A stretch of 64,000 nucleotides of DNA from Spiroplasma endosymbiont of Amphimallon solstitiale (GCF_964030965.1 NZ_OZ034999.1:1612001-1676000), one strand, 5' to 3'. Positions 30,278-42,769 are shown, counted from the stretch's first letter. Made by a program: numbers and translations. The notes: generated from the letters alone by a model not told the origin.

Positions 30278-31105
30278 ATGCCAAGTATAGAAAATACACA
30301 ATCAAATTATACTTTAACTAAATTAATAAGAACTGGTATAAGTCCTATTTGTGCAATGATTGGTACAAGTGCTTATTATGGTCAAGTAATTGCAAATCCA
30401 ATATTAGGTTCAATTAATAGTTTATTATTTGGTAAAAAATTAGGTTTAGATATTTGAAATTTAAATCAAAGACCAAATACTAAAACTAAATTAATTAATA
30501 GTTCTAAAAAAATAGCATTAGGATTAGGAACAATTGGTTTAGCAAATTATAGTAAATGAACAGAAAATAATATTAATCCTATTATTCCAACAACACCAAT
30601 TCCAGTAACTACTACAACTACAACAGAAGGTCCGCCATGATTACTATTAAATAAACAAGAAAATCAGTCATTAATGGATTGAGATACATATATTAGTTTA
30701 AATGCTTATGGTATTTCAAATCTTATTAGTGGATTAACTGAGTTAATACCTAATAAATTTGAAACAATAAGAAAAATTTGTAATATGGCTACTGGTGGTT
30801 GTTTAATTTCAAGTGGTGTTGCAATGGGTATAAATAATGATTTTAATAATGCTTATGCAGTACCTACCATAATTGCTGGTGCAAGTGAAATAATCCATAA
30901 TTTACTACCTATGGAAACTACAAATCATATTCAAGAAATGCAAGAAACACCATTTAATAATGAAACTGCAAGATTAATTAATGATAATAGATTTTCAATT
31001 AATAGTGAAACAACCAGTCATTATGGTAGTGATAATATGAGCGAAGTACCATTAAATCACGATAATGCTTCATTAAATTGAGATTATAATCACATGAATT
31101 TATAA
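30278..31105 (+). CDS. Putative phage membrane/structural protein, 275 aa
   Basis: Several hydrophobic, glycine-rich segments (ISPICAMIGTSAYYGQ, IALGLGTIGLANY, GGCLISSGVAMGIN), a Pro/Thr linker (PTTPIPVTTTTTTEGPP) and a polar Asn/Ser C-terminus. This looks like a membrane-interacting phage protein, for example of the ejection apparatus, but no domain is recognised. GGAG upstream. Confidence 0.55.
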
Positions 31106-31121
31106 AGGAGGTGAATAATTT

Positions 31122-31280
31122 ATGAATAAAGAAAAATTACTTGAATATTATAATAATGAAATTCAGACATATAAAGAGAGAATGGAACAGTTAAATAAAG
31201 AAATTGCCTTATTAGTAAGCATTATAAGTAATTCAAAATCGATGATTGAAAGAATTAATGGTGGTCAATTTGATGAATAA
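31122..31280 (+). CDS. MNKEKL...QFDE family coiled-coil protein (C, second)
   Basis: 52 residues, MNKEKLLEYYNNEIQ start and RINGGQFDE end; heptad-type helix between. AAAGGAGGTGA is a near-perfect ribosome site. Confidence 0.65.
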   Translation: MNKEKLLEYYNNEIQTYKERMEQLNKEIALLVSIISNSKSMIERINGGQFDE

Positions 31281-31314
31281 TTAAAAAATAAATAATTGAA
31301 AGGAAAATATTCAT

Positions 31315-31503
31315 ATGAAAGAATTTTTACATGAATTAATAATTATTGGAACAAGTGTTGGAACATTAATTTGCAGAGAAATTATTGTTTTATTAAAAAG
31401 ATTTATCACAACTCCAAAACATGTTAGAGCAAATAACAAAATTATCAAACATCAAAAAAAATTAGCAAAATTAAATGAAAAGATTAATAAAGAAAATAAA
31501 TAA
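31315..31503 (+). CDS. Small membrane-anchored basic protein
   Basis: 62 residues: one hydrophobic helix (IIIGTSVGTLICREIIVLL) and a strongly basic tail. GAAAGGA upstream. Might be a holin-like or virion membrane protein; undetermined. Confidence 0.55.
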   Translation: MKEFLHELIIIGTSVGTLICREIIVLLKRFITTPKHVRANNKIIKHQKKLAKLNEKINKENK

Positions 31504-31519
31504 TAAAGTGGTGATGTAA

Positions 31520-31900
31520 ATGTTAGAAAATGAAAATAATGTTCAACAAACAACTGAACCTTTAACTGAAAATAATAACGATTCTTCACAAGAAATAGAA
31601 AATAAAGTTAATGAAGCAGAAAATAAGTTAAATAAACTTAATCAAGAAATTAAAGAAAAAGAAATAATTAATATATTTAAAAAATATCAAGTTAAAACTG
31701 AATTTTATGATTATTTAAAATTTAAAACTAATAATTTAGAAAATTCAAAAATTGAAGAAACTATTAAAAAAATGATTAAAGAACAACCAGTATTTAAAGA
31801 AACAATTAATACAGGTGGCAAACCACAAATAATAATAACAAATCAACAAAATTCAATTAAAAGTACATTATTGGATTATAAAAAAAATAATAATTTATAA
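31520..31900 (+). CDS. Putative capsid scaffolding protein
   Basis: 126 residues: acidic Asn/Gln/Glu-rich N-terminus, a long charged coiled coil (NKVNEAENKLNKLNQEIKEK), then a C-terminal part ending STLLDYKKNNNL. Charge, coiled coil and the position directly before the capsid candidate match phage scaffolding proteins. GTGGTGATG upstream. Inferred from context. Confidence 0.55.
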   Translation: MLENENNVQQTTEPLTENNNDSSQEIENKVNEAENKLNKLNQEIKEKEIINIFKKYQVKTEFYDYLKFKTNNLENSKIEETIKKMIKEQPVFKETINTGGKPQIIITNQQNSIKSTLLDYKKNNNL

Positions 31901-32298
31901 CAGAAAGGAAATCAAAAAATGGCAATACAATTCAATAAAAATTTAGATAATACCGAAAAATTAGTAGAAGCACCAGAATTTATAGAATTTTATAAACAAT
32001 CAAATTCACCATGAGCAAGTTTTTTTCCTATCGAAATGGTTAATTCAACAAAAATTGAATTTATAGTTAAAAAACCAAAAAATTCAGAAATTAAAGTATT
32101 AAAATGAAATGATAAAAGCAAAGGATTAGATGTTAGTTATGCTGAAACTATTAAAATTTTAAAAGAAATTAAAGAAGAAGCAGTTGCGGGTGAAATAATT
32201 GCTAATGTTGATTTAAATGCTGAAAATGGACAAAATTTATTAAATACAATGCAATATGAAGTTGCTAATGACTTAGCAGATTATTTAGCAAATAATGA

Positions 32299-32460
32299 CT
32301 TTAATTTTGTAGAAAAGTAATTATACATGATAAAGTGTTATTTTTAAAGAATTTTTACACTAAATAATGTTACTTTTAACAAATTTTTAATTAAAAATAA
32401 TATTTTAAGTGTAAATTGATGAATAATTTTTGGTCATCCATACTTTTCTACATAATTAAA
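32299..32460 (-). mobile_element. MITE copy 7 (162 bp)
   Basis: Perfect 9-bp duplication AAATAATGA (32290-32298 and 32461-32469), in the capsid gene. Confidence 0.93.
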
Positions 32461-32603
32461 AAATAATGATACAAATGTAATTGCAAAATATGCAACTAAA
32501 ATAGACATTACTGATAAAACACCAGTAGGATATTTAAAATCAATGTTAGATGCTTGAAATACTTTATTTCAACTAAGAAATAGTAATAATTGTCGTTTTT
32601 TTA

Positions 32604-33977
32604 GAGGCTTTTTAGTAATCTGTGTATCTTTGTTTTACAAAGTACTAGTTCAGATTAATTCTGTCTTCAAATTTTATCATAAAATGAACAATTGCTGTAT
32701 TTCAATTTTGAATAGGCAATGTTCATTTTTTTGTTATATTTTCAATTGCTAAATAAAATATTTTAAAAACTGACATATCATTAGGAAAAGCTTTTTTGTT
32801 TCTAATAACTTTTCGTAATTGACTATTAACAGATTCAATAGCATTTGTTGTATAAATTACTCTTTTGATTTCTGCAGGATAACTAATAAAAATCATCAAA
32901 TTTTCTCAATTTTTATATCAAGATTTAGCAATTTGGGGATATTGTTTATTTCATTTACTTTCAAATGATTCTAAAGCTTGCATTGCTTGTTCTTCACTAC
33001 ATGCACTATAAATTGGTTTTAAATCTGTAACTAGAGTTTTTCGATGTTTGTATGAAACATATTTTAAACTATTTCGAATTTGATGAACAATGCATAATTG
33101 ATGTTCTGTTTTAGGATAAACTGCTTGTATTGCTTCTGACATGCCTGTTAAATTATCACTACAAGCAATCAAAATATCATTTAAGCCTCGATTTTTCATT
33201 TCTGTGAAATTAGCTAATCAAAATTTAGCACCTTCATTTTCACTAATTCATAAGCCTAAAACATCTTTTTTACCTTCTAAATCAACTCCTAATGCTATAT
33301 AAACTGATTTATTAATAATCCGTTTATCTTGTCGAACTTTAACTACTATACAATCAAAATAAACAATCGGATAAACGCTTTCTAATGGTCGATTTTGTCA
33401 TGTTTTGACATCATCAATAACATCATCAGTAATTTGACTAATAACACTTTCACTAATATCAGCACCATGATATAACTCTTGTAACTGCATTCTAATGTCA
33501 GATAGAGTCATACCTTTTGCATATAGTGAAAGCACTTGTTGATCAAAACCATCAAATCTTCGCTGTCTTTTTGCAACTATTACAGGAGTAAAATCACTAT
33601 TGCGATCTCTTGGTACATCAATCTCAATTTTACCTTGTTGAGTTATTAATTTTTTTGAACTTGTACCATTACGAGCATTTTCAGTATTACTATGTTGATT
33701 TTTTTCATATCCTAAATAATTTTGCATTTCAGAATTCAACATTTTTTCAACTAAACGTTTTGTTAATTCTTTATATAAACCCCCTTCTTTAAAAACTGTT
33801 GTTAAATCTTCAGTATTTTCTAATAATAAATCTACTGCTTTTGATATTGGATCATTATTATTAATATTTTGTTTTTTAGCCATTTGTAACTCACTCTTTC
33901 TAGTCATTTAATTATATTTACTAGAATTAATTAAACATAGTTATTTTTGTAAGTTACACAGATTACTAAACATTGCC
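32604..33977 (-). mobile_element. IS256-family element copy 2, complete
   Basis: 1374 bp, target duplication TTTTTTTA on both sides. Transposase at 32645-33907. Confidence 0.94.
32645..33907 (-). CDS. IS256-family transposase
   Basis: Intact 420-codon frame, differing from copy 1 by single residues such as VKT for VKA at the end of the first block. DDE residues all present. Confidence 0.93.
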
Positions 33978-34667
33978 TTTTTTTATTACTAATAATCTTT
34001 ATGATAGTATTGTTTATTTAGCTAATAATAAAGGATTAATTACTGATAATCAGATTGCTCAACAATTAAGATTAAATGGAAATGATTTATATATTAAAGG
34101 TGTACTATGTCAAATTGTAATGGATGATTATATGACATTTACTGATAATAATGAAACTAAAATTATGTCTTTTGTTTTAGCAACACCAAGAGCAATGAAA
34201 AGATATATGTTACAAAATACAGTTGTATATGTTCAAGATATTGCTGATGGTAAAGTTGGAAGAAGATATTTAGTTGGTGGAGAAGTAACTGGTGAATCAA
34301 TACCCTATATAACAGATGAAGAAACAACTTCACGTTGAATGCTATGTGCAATTGTTAATAATGATAAAAATGATTTAAAAACTAAGATTACAAATTTAAC
34401 AACTGATATTACTGCAAATGTTAATAACAATAATAGTGAATTAAATACACAAATAAAAAGTACTAATGAACTTAAATCATTAAATCCAAATTTAACAAAT
34501 CCAACTATTAAATATTTTAGTGATGCACAAGGAAAAACTAATGTAAGTAATCAAAAACAAAAAGCAGGTGACTTATACATAGTTATTTCTTCAAATGTTA
34601 ATGATTTAAATTATAAAGGTTCAACAAATCCAATTAAAATAACTCTTAAATAAAGGAAATTAATATC

Positions 34668-35834
34668 ATGCCAATTGGTACAACTAGTACAGCAATACTT
34701 TTAAACATAAATAAACCAAAACATACTAGAACAAGTAACCAACAAGAAAATAAAAGTTTTTGATGAGAAATTTTAGAAATGATTGGTGTACAAGTAATAG
34801 CAGTAGCACTTGCTCCTTTTACTGGTGGTTTAAGTGAAAGTATAGCACTTGGATTAGGTGCAAGTGATTTAATTGCTAGTATTAGTGCTGTTGGTGTAGA
34901 GTTTTTAACTGATTTTACTATTAATCAAGTTTATGATTATTTAAAAGGAAATGTAACACCATTAAATACTTTTTTTAATATATTACCTGCATTTGTTGGA
35001 ATTAATAAAATTAGTCGTGGTTATCGTACTACTAAATTTATTAAGTTAGCACAAAAAACTAAAACATTAGAACAAATTGGTGTTAAAGAAGCAAAAAATT
35101 TACAAGAAATTATTAGTCAAGTAAGTGGAAAAGAAATTTTAACAGATAAAATCATTGGTAATAAACGTTATTTATTTAATTATAGTTTGGCACCTAATCG
35201 TGAAACAATAACACAAAATTTAGGTTATGTTGCTGAAAAACAATTTAAAAATAATTTTAAATCTTTAAAATCACAACAAATAAAAGAATATTTATCATTA
35301 CAAAATACATTAATAAAATTAAGTCCACAATTAACTCCAAAGTTTAAAATTAAAGATATTGAAAAAGCAAATAACTTTTTAAAAAAATATAATACTGAAT
35401 TAAAAGAAGTATTAAAAATGAACCAACATGATTGATTAAATTTAGTTCATACAATACATACAGAGAATAGATATGGAAAAACTTTAATTTTAGATTTACA
35501 AAAAATTCGTGCTAATGCTATTAAATTTAATTTTAAAAATAGTTCAATTCATAAAATTGTTTTAAATGCAAATAAAATTTTTAAGTATTTTGATATTAGA
35601 TTTTATTTAAAAAAAGGTTTAAATAAATTTTGAAAAGATACACCATATTTTGAAAAATTACGAGAAAGTATATATAAATTACAAGAAAAATTTGAAAAAT
35701 TAGAAAAACAAGCATTTGAAAAAATTAATAAATTAAAAGAAAAAGCAACAGATTTATTTACTAGTGCAGAAAAAAGAGCAATTAAACATGCACAATTAAT
35801 TCCACTAAATTCACCAGTATTTATGGGTTGTAAA
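34668..35834 (+). CDS. Late protein with hydrophobic N-terminus and coiled coil
   Basis: 388 residues. Residues about 35-75 are hydrophobic and glycine-rich (VIAVALAPFTGGLSESIALG), followed by a basic helical region and a long Lys/Glu coiled coil (KLQEKFEKLEKQAFEKINK). It may be an internal or ejection-type virion protein. It ends YGL-TAA at 35834; ATG of the next gene lies inside its last codons. AAGGAAAT upstream. Confidence 0.6.
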
Positions 35835-36536
35835 ATTCAACCTTTATCATTAGACAAATGTTTTAATTATGTAGAAAAGTATGGATGACCAAAAATTATT
35901 CATCAATTTACACTTAAAATATTATTTTTAATTAAAAATTTGTTAAAAGTAACATTATTTAGTGTAAAAATTCTCTAAAAATAACACTTTATCATGTATC
36001 ATTACTTTTCTACAAAATTAAAGGACAAATGTGCAATTACTATTTATCATCGTAATCCTAAGTATAAACCAATTACAGTTGTTGATAGTATTCTTAAAGC
36101 AAAAACTTTTGTTACTCAAATACATCCATTTCATTGATATCGTTGATATAGTGGTTGATACATTGGTTATGGTGTTAATCGTAATAAATGATTAAAAGCA
36201 ATAGCATTTACTCCACCAGTGGTGCAACAAGTAATTAGAGATAGTTTTAAAGTATATAGAGAAATATTTAGAACTATTAGAACTTATCATAAAGTTGTAA
36301 ATGTTATTAATAATCCTATTGAAAATATTAATAAATCATTTAAAAGTGTTGGTTTAAAATTTTCAGTTAATACTTTATTTGGTACTGGACTATTACATCA
36401 TTTAGAAAAATTTGCATATAGTCAAGTTGTAGAAAAAGGTAAGAAAAAATTACAAAAAGAAATTATCCATATATCACATAGGAAAACTAAAACAAAAACT
36501 AAACATTATAAAAAAGCATTTTTTAAGGAATGATAA
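35824..36536 (+). pseudogene. Overlapping late gene, split by a MITE
   Basis: Rebuilt 180 residues: MGCKIQPLSLDK start overlapping the previous stop by 11 bp, then AITIYHRNPKYKPITVV, a Trp-rich block FHWYRWYSGWYIGYG and a basic C-terminus. A MITE enters after codon 13. Alternatively the two frames were once a single gene and the extra T at 35820-35823 is a frameshift. Last codon before TAA is a Trp TGA. Confidence 0.55.
35863..36023 (+). mobile_element. MITE copy 8
   Basis: 161 bp by my count; perfect 9-bp duplication GACAAATGT (35854-35862 and 36024-36032). Confidence 0.92.
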
Positions 36537-36539
36537 ATT

Positions 36540-38813
36540 ATGATTAATAAACTTTGAACTGATGTCAGTCTTGAAAATTATAATAACTGATATCCATTAA
36601 CTGGAAAAATTACAGAAACTCCATCTCAATATATAAATACATGACCTAATGTCAAAGACTGATTTACAACTTTTGCTATTCGCGCTCAAAATGATATTAA
36701 TGCTTATCTTGATTTTATTTTATCTAAATTTCCTTTTGATAGTTTTAAAGATGAATTAATTAAAGAAACATTAAGAGATATGGTTTATGTAATGGTTGAA
36801 CATTGAGTATTTAATCGTACACCAATTGAATTTAATGTTGATGCTACTATTCAATTCAATAATGGTACATCATTTAATGCAAGTAGTATTCCTACAATTA
36901 ATGTTTGAGATTTAGCACCAAGTAGAATGAAAATATGAGCAAGATTAACAGAATTAAAACAAGTATTTTCAAATTATAATCAAGATGAAATAGATATTGA
37001 AAAAATTGACTTAAAAGTATTTTATACTAGAAATCAAGTTGATGAATTAATTAAAGAACAAAAAGAATTTACATTATCAAAACAAATAAAATTATATGAT
37101 GATTTAGTTAATGATAACGAAAATGAGATATATAGGGGTCGTGTTACAAACTTTATAAATAAAGGTTATGTTGCAACTGATTATGACCCAAAAACTGAAA
37201 CAATGATTTTAGATTGACCTGATGAAATTGGTACATTACCACCAGAAGCATTACAAAATAATCCACAAATTGGTGATTTTACTCATGCTGCGACTGCTGA
37301 CTTTTCTGCTAAACAACAAAAAAGAATTACTACTAATGAAAATAGTATTAAATTATTAGAAAATAAAGTTGATATTAATAAACAAAATATTGATGATATT
37401 AAAAATAATTGATTTAATATTGAAACTAGTCCTTTATGAAAAAAAGTTAAAAATGAAAATATTAAAACAGATATATGATATATTATTGATTGAACATATT
37501 ATTTTATCGATAGTAAACAACTTATTATAAGTAATAATAAATTAACTAAATCTAATATAAGAATTACTAATCATCAAATAGAAAATAGACAAATAATAAT
37601 TGAAAAAATTGATGTTAATATTGACAAAGTAATGTTATTATATGATGATAATTCAATAAAATTTATTGTTAATAATAGCACAAAAAAGTATACACCAATA
37701 ATTCATAATATATATCAATATCAAGGTACTGGAACACCAACTGAATTTATAGCAGAAGAAAGTACTGAACGTGATTATTATACAAAACTAGAAACTAATA
37801 ATTTATTAGATAAAAAACAAGATAAATTAATTGCTGGTACTAATATAACTATTGATGAAAATAATAAAATTAGTGCTACTGGTCGTAAAACCGATTTAAC
37901 TGATTATTATAAAAAAGAAGAAGTAGATAAAAAATTAGAAGACACAGAAAAAAAGTTTCCAGTAGCATTTCAATTGAATGCTGTAAGTCAAGAAATCCCT
38001 AATTTAGAAACTATTAATAAAACTGTTGCTGGTGCTATTAATGAAAATAAAGCAAATATTGATAAAAAACAAGATAAAGAAATATGAAAAGTAATAAGTA
38101 AAAGTAAAAATAATCGTGAATGAGATACGTTTGAAATTAATTTTAATACTGTATATAGAGTAATTATAACATTAGATGAATTACCAGTAAATCAAGCAAA
38201 TATAAAGCATAAAGTAGAATTTAAAACTGGTAATTATTTAGGTGGAGATTATTTACTTGCAAAATTTAAAATTAAAGATGAAGATGTAATATTAACTTTA
38301 ACTGTTAGAGAAAGTAGTTTTAATTGTAGTTTATATTTAAAAGGTGGAGATATTAATTATGGTGCTATTCTTTCATTAGAAGAATTACAAAATACAATTA
38401 AAGTTGATGTTACACCAAAATTAAAAATTAATTCAAGAAGTTTAAAAACTAATGAAATAGAAGAAAATTATTGAGATATTGAATTACCAGATAATCCAAC
38501 ACCAAGTCCAAATAATCAACAATGAAAAGATGTAGGAACAAGAGAAAAAAATAAATGAGATAATTGACAAATTACTTATGATTTTATAGTTAATAAACAT
38601 TATAGAGTTTATTATTCTTGAAGTATATATAATCCAGTTTATACTATTCAAGAATTTATTATAACGGATAACAAAATTGCTGGTGTACCAATACAAACCT
38701 TTAATGATAGTGTTAATATAGTAATTTTATCAGTTCAACATGCTAAATTGATTACTATTTATAGTGGAAAAGGTAATTTAAAAGGTAATGTATGAAAATT
38801 AGAAGAATTATAG
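36540..38813 (+). CDS. Putative tail fibre / receptor-binding protein
   Basis: 757 residues. Central region has the phage fibre signature YYTKLETNNLLDKKQDKL followed by AGTNITIDENNKISATG and a second copy-like DYYKKEEVDKKLEDTEKK, a repeat style common in host-recognition fibres of Gram-positive phages. The N-terminal 230 residues (NNWYPLTGKITETPSQYINTW) probably attach to the virion; the C-terminal 250 residues are beta-rich with many Trp, consistent with ligand binding. Many TGA Trp codons. Longest intact late gene. Ribosome site is weak (GGAATGATAAATT). Confidence 0.72.
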
Positions 38814-38823
38814 GAATAATATT

Positions 38824-38946
38824 ATGTTTTTTAAAATTATAAAAATTATTTTAGGTTTAATTGGAGTAATTCTATCATCAGCAACTGCTGGTTTAATTAT
38901 ATTTATTATAGTAAAAATTGTATTAAAAATTAATCAAATCTTTTAG
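38824..38946 (+). CDS. 40-residue membrane peptide
   Basis: Almost entirely hydrophobic (IILGLIGVILSSATAGLIIF). Lies between fibre and portal genes; a holin or ejection role is possible but unproven. AGGAATAAT upstream. Confidence 0.5.
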   Translation: MFFKIIKIILGLIGVILSSATAGLIIFIIVKIVLKINQIF

Positions 38947-38962
38947 AAAGGTGGTGAGTATT

Positions 38963-40210
38963 ATGTTAGGTAGATTTTTTAGAAAAGATAAAAGTAATAT
39001 TAGTGATAATCAAAATGAAAAAGTAAAATTTTTAACTAATAAAAATAAAAGTACTCATGCTTCAATTTTAAATTATTTTGGTTTTAATGATTTTAATCAT
39101 GAAACTTATTTTACTGATTTTGTAGCAGAAAATAATGCTAATTTATATAATGCTCCATTAGAAATAAATAATGAAACCATTAAACAATATTTAATTCAAC
39201 AAGAATTTTATAGAAAAAATTGAAATTCTATTTTTAAATTAAGTAAATTAGGAATTAGTGGTTATTTAATTTATATTGCAAATGATGATCTATATTTTCA
39301 ATTAGTAGATATACAACAAAGAATTTATGATATTACTGGTAAATTAATTCAATGTACTATTTTTTATGATAGTTATCAACAAAATGCACAAACTGTAAGA
39401 TTATTTGAAATTTATACACTAAATAATGAACAAGTAACTATTAATCGTGCAATTTATAGTATTAGTGATAATAAAAAACAATTTCCATTAGATTTTAAAT
39501 CATACATTAATAATCCTAATTTAGAACAAGAGCAAATATTAAATATTAATTATATTCCAATAGCAATTATGCGAAATAAAGCAAATGAATTAGCAGATTG
39601 TAATAAAGTAATGGATAAAATTAAAGCACTAGATGTTATTTATGAACAAATTGTTTTAGATACTATTTTAAACTCACCAAAATTTATATTTAGTCAAACT
39701 TATGGTAATGTTCAATCAACATTAGAAGAAGCAGTAAGAATATTGGTTACTAAAAATTATATTTTTAAAAGTGGTGGAGATAATAATGAACAAAATGAAA
39801 ATATTAATATGACAAATAGTAATTTTAAAGGTAAGAATTTAACTGATATATACGATTGAAATGTTAATGAAATATTTAAACATTGTGGAATTCATATACC
39901 AAGTCAAAAGAAATCAGCACAACAATCAGTTCCCGAAAGTACAGCAGTAAATATTTCAACTATTAATTATATTGAACAAAAATTATGACAATTTAATATT
40001 GATATTCTTAAATTTATTCAAATATTAGTAAGCATAGATAAAGATTTATTAAATAGTAAAACATTTAACATTAATGATGAACAAAAAATTAATAATTTAA
40101 CAGTTAAATTAAAATTATTTAATCCAGAAAATAACCAATTAATAGGAGAAAACAATGGAAAAGAACAACAAACCACAAACGAAGTTTCCACAGAAACAGA
40201 AGCAAACTAA
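38963..40210 (+). CDS. Putative portal protein
   Basis: 415 residues. The order fits phage portals of the SPP1/phi29-like types: basic N-terminus (MLGRFFRKDKS), KLSKLGISGYLIYIANDDLYFQLVD, then YIPIAIMRNKANELADCNKVMDKIKALDVIYEQIV and an acidic disordered tail. The portal is the dodecameric ring at the capsid vertex that docks terminase. GAAAGGTGGTGA is a strong ribosome site. Its last 56 bases overlap the next gene in another frame. One internal TGA Trp per half. Confidence 0.62.
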
Positions 40211-42197
40211 ACTTAATCAAGCAGAAGTAGAAAATGATTATTTAATTGATAATATTCCATATGATTTTACTAATCTTATGAGTAGCAAAGGTGACCCTGA
40301 GCTTAAAAGAGCATATGATGAATTTAAACTAAGAACTTTATATATTTATGAAATTGAGCGTTTATTTAAAAATAATGAAAATAATAGTTTAAGATTTTCA
40401 GCAAATACTATTAAAATAGGTTTTATTGATATTGATAAAGTATTAAAAACTACTGCTGCTGAAACATCAGACTTTACTATGCAATTAAATCAAAGAGCAA
40501 GTACTAACATTAATGATAATACAATTGAATATAGTATGACTGATATTAAAAATTTAATTTTTCAAGAAATAAATTTATTAAATCAATTTAAGTTATATGC
40601 AGTATCTATTAATGAACCATTAACTGAAAATAATATTGATAATTTATATATCATTAATAATTATTCACAACCTTATCAAAATCCAAAAACAAGAAGTACT
40701 AAAAGTATAACTATTATTAAAATTAAAGATTTTAAAACAAGAGATGGTTATCCAATTATTATTAAATTACAAAAACCATTAGATAAAGATACAAAAGTTA
40801 TTGGTTTAAAAATTAAAGCTCCTAGAAGTATGATTTTTGGCAATATAAAGGTACTTGGTGAAGTTGACAATATGGAAGTATACCCAAAGTTATTTGTTAA
40901 AGATAAAATAGCATTTCCGCTATTATCAATGCCTATTGAAACTCAACCAAAAGTTAGAATATTACAACAATGATTTAGTGAACAAATATTACCTTGAAAT
41001 TTAGCAAAACAATTTATAGGACAAGAAAAATCAGTTTTAGATTTAATTGCTATTGGTGGTGGCAGTGAACCTAGAAAAGAAGTTATTAATAATGCAAGAA
41101 TAACGTTTACTAATATTGGTAAATATGACGGTGGAGACCCAATACCAAGTAATTTACCTGATTTTAAAATGAAAGAAAATATACCATATTTATTATATAA
41201 TAGCCATAGTCCTAATCCACCTTATCCAAGTAGAAATATTGTAATTGAATTATCTAAAAATTTTAATGATATAGAAATTGAAATAAACGATAAACCACCA
41301 ATTGATAGTTTACAAAAAGTATTATTAGACATGTTAACTTATACATATACTTATAATAGAAACTTTGATGGTGCATCATTAAATCCAACTCAGCCAAATC
41401 AATTAGATAAATTACGAGCAAAATTTGAAGGACAAAAACCAAGTGAAGTAATAACTAATTTGTTTAAACAATGAGAGTTAGATTATCCAAATTATATAAA
41501 TTTACCACAAATACAAATTTTTAAGAAAATAGTTTTGATGATATCAAAAAATATTTATTCAATAATATCAATTAATAATGGTTTAAATGATGATTATAAA
41601 TTATTATTACCATATTATTTTGAATTAAAATCAAATCCTATACATTATACACCCGATGTAGTTTGGGAATTTAAAGATGTAAAAGTAATATTAAAATCTG
41701 TATATTTTGATTTTACTGATGTTAATAACATTAAGCTAAAAAATAATGATATTAGTCAAAATCAATTATTTAAATTAGATGATAACCAATTTAACTGATT
41801 ATCTATTACAAATGAACTTGAAAGTAATAATATTCCATCATTAATTCCAGCAGATTGAACATTAGGAAATGGAGAATATGGAAAGTATTTTACAAGAACA
41901 ATTATTGAAAAAAACAAAATCGAAAACGCTTTAAATTTATATGGTTCTAATAAATCTCAACTATTTTCAAAACTAGAATTTTATAAAGAAATTTCACAAA
42001 TTGATAATGATAACCAATTTGAATTACAAATTGAAAATCCGATTAATAACTTAAATCGGATTGAAATTAGTGGTATTTTTGGTGCTGGAAATTATGATTT
42101 AACTTTAATTACCAATAAGCAAAAAATAAATTTAAAAAATATTAATTTATTTGATAAATACAATGAAAATATTTCATATATTAATATTGAAATTTAG
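40155..42197 (+). CDS. Large late structural protein, 680 aa
   Basis: MEKNNKPQTKFPQKQKQTK basic start, overlapping the portal gene by 56 bp. Body is beta-rich (SANTIKIGFIDIDKVLKTT; KSITIIKIKDFKTRDGYPII; RIEISGIFGAGNYDLTLITN). No domain recognised; perhaps a tail/knob or collar protein. It ends 1 bp from the convergent minus-strand gene. The N-terminal Lys/Gln run derives from the portal's C-terminal coding sequence in an alternative frame. Confidence 0.55.
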
Positions 42198-42198
42198 A

Positions 42199-42496
42199 TT
42201 ACTTATTAAAATATCCATCAGGATATATTCTATCTCATTTTATATCAGCAGAAATTAGCGGTTTATCAATATGAAAATATAAAACTATTTTATGATTATC
42301 ACCGGTTTTATTTGCTCAAATAGTTGTACCATCCCCCCCAGTGAACTTGATAATTTCAATCAAGAAATGATTGATAACCATTAGTTTTATTTTGTGCTAT
42401 TGAACCAATTATTAAACCAGTTACTCCACTTACTGCGCCAGTTAGTGCTAATGCTAATGTTATTTTACTTAAATTTGTTTTTATTCATGTTTTCAT
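42199..42496 (-). pseudogene. Membrane-anchored surface protein gene with G7 frameshift
   Basis: MKTWIKTNLSKITLALALTG start with one signal-anchor helix (LALTGAVSGVTGLIIGSIA). The frame breaks at a run of seven G (42333-42339); with six G it continues WGDGTTIWANKTGDNH to a TAA at 42199, giving about 98 residues. AAGGAG upstream. Either phase-variable, a mutation, or a sequencing error at the homopolymer. Confidence 0.6.
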
Positions 42497-42769
42497 ATTA
42501 AATTACTCCTTTTTTCCTTGATTTTACTTTAAAATTGTACTATTTTTGATTATTTTTACAAGTATACTTTTAAATAAAAAATAAGGCCTAAATTAAAGGC
42601 GTTTATTTCATGAGACCTATACTATTAATTATATTGAAATTGTTTATTATATAGCAAATGTGAAGATACTTTTTTTCACAGTAGCATTATTTTTACCCCT
42701 AATTACATTTTTATATGGATACAGTGCATAAAACAATGCATCATAAGGGTCTTGATGCATATTCTTGTC

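Larger units (their letters stand above)
31919..34653 (+). pseudogene. Putative major capsid protein gene, broken by MITE and IS256
   Basis: Rebuilt protein 393 residues. MAIQFNKNLDNTEKLVEAPE start; middle NTLFQLRNSN / ITNNLYDSIVYLANNKG and FVLATPRAMKRYMLQNTVVYVQD, the alpha/beta pattern of tailed-phage coat proteins; a C-terminal add-on domain (residues about 315-393). Position after the scaffold candidate and before late genes supports capsid. A MITE (32299-32460) and IS256 (32604-33977) both interrupt it, so this copy cannot make the coat. Confidence 0.65.

Noticed and set aside
15219-32469. Regularly spaced 162-bp repeats as a CRISPR-like array
   Set aside because: Copies are dispersed, palindromic transposons with target duplications; no spacer series and no cas genes.
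33610-33792. 60-codon ORF opposite every IS256 transposase ([13 protein letters not shown]...)
   Set aside because: Recurs only because the IS recurs; an antisense reading of a coding frame with no start signal.
38484-38696. Minus-strand hydrophobic ORF
   Set aside because: Shadow of the fibre gene; aromatic content arises from the complement of AT-rich codons.
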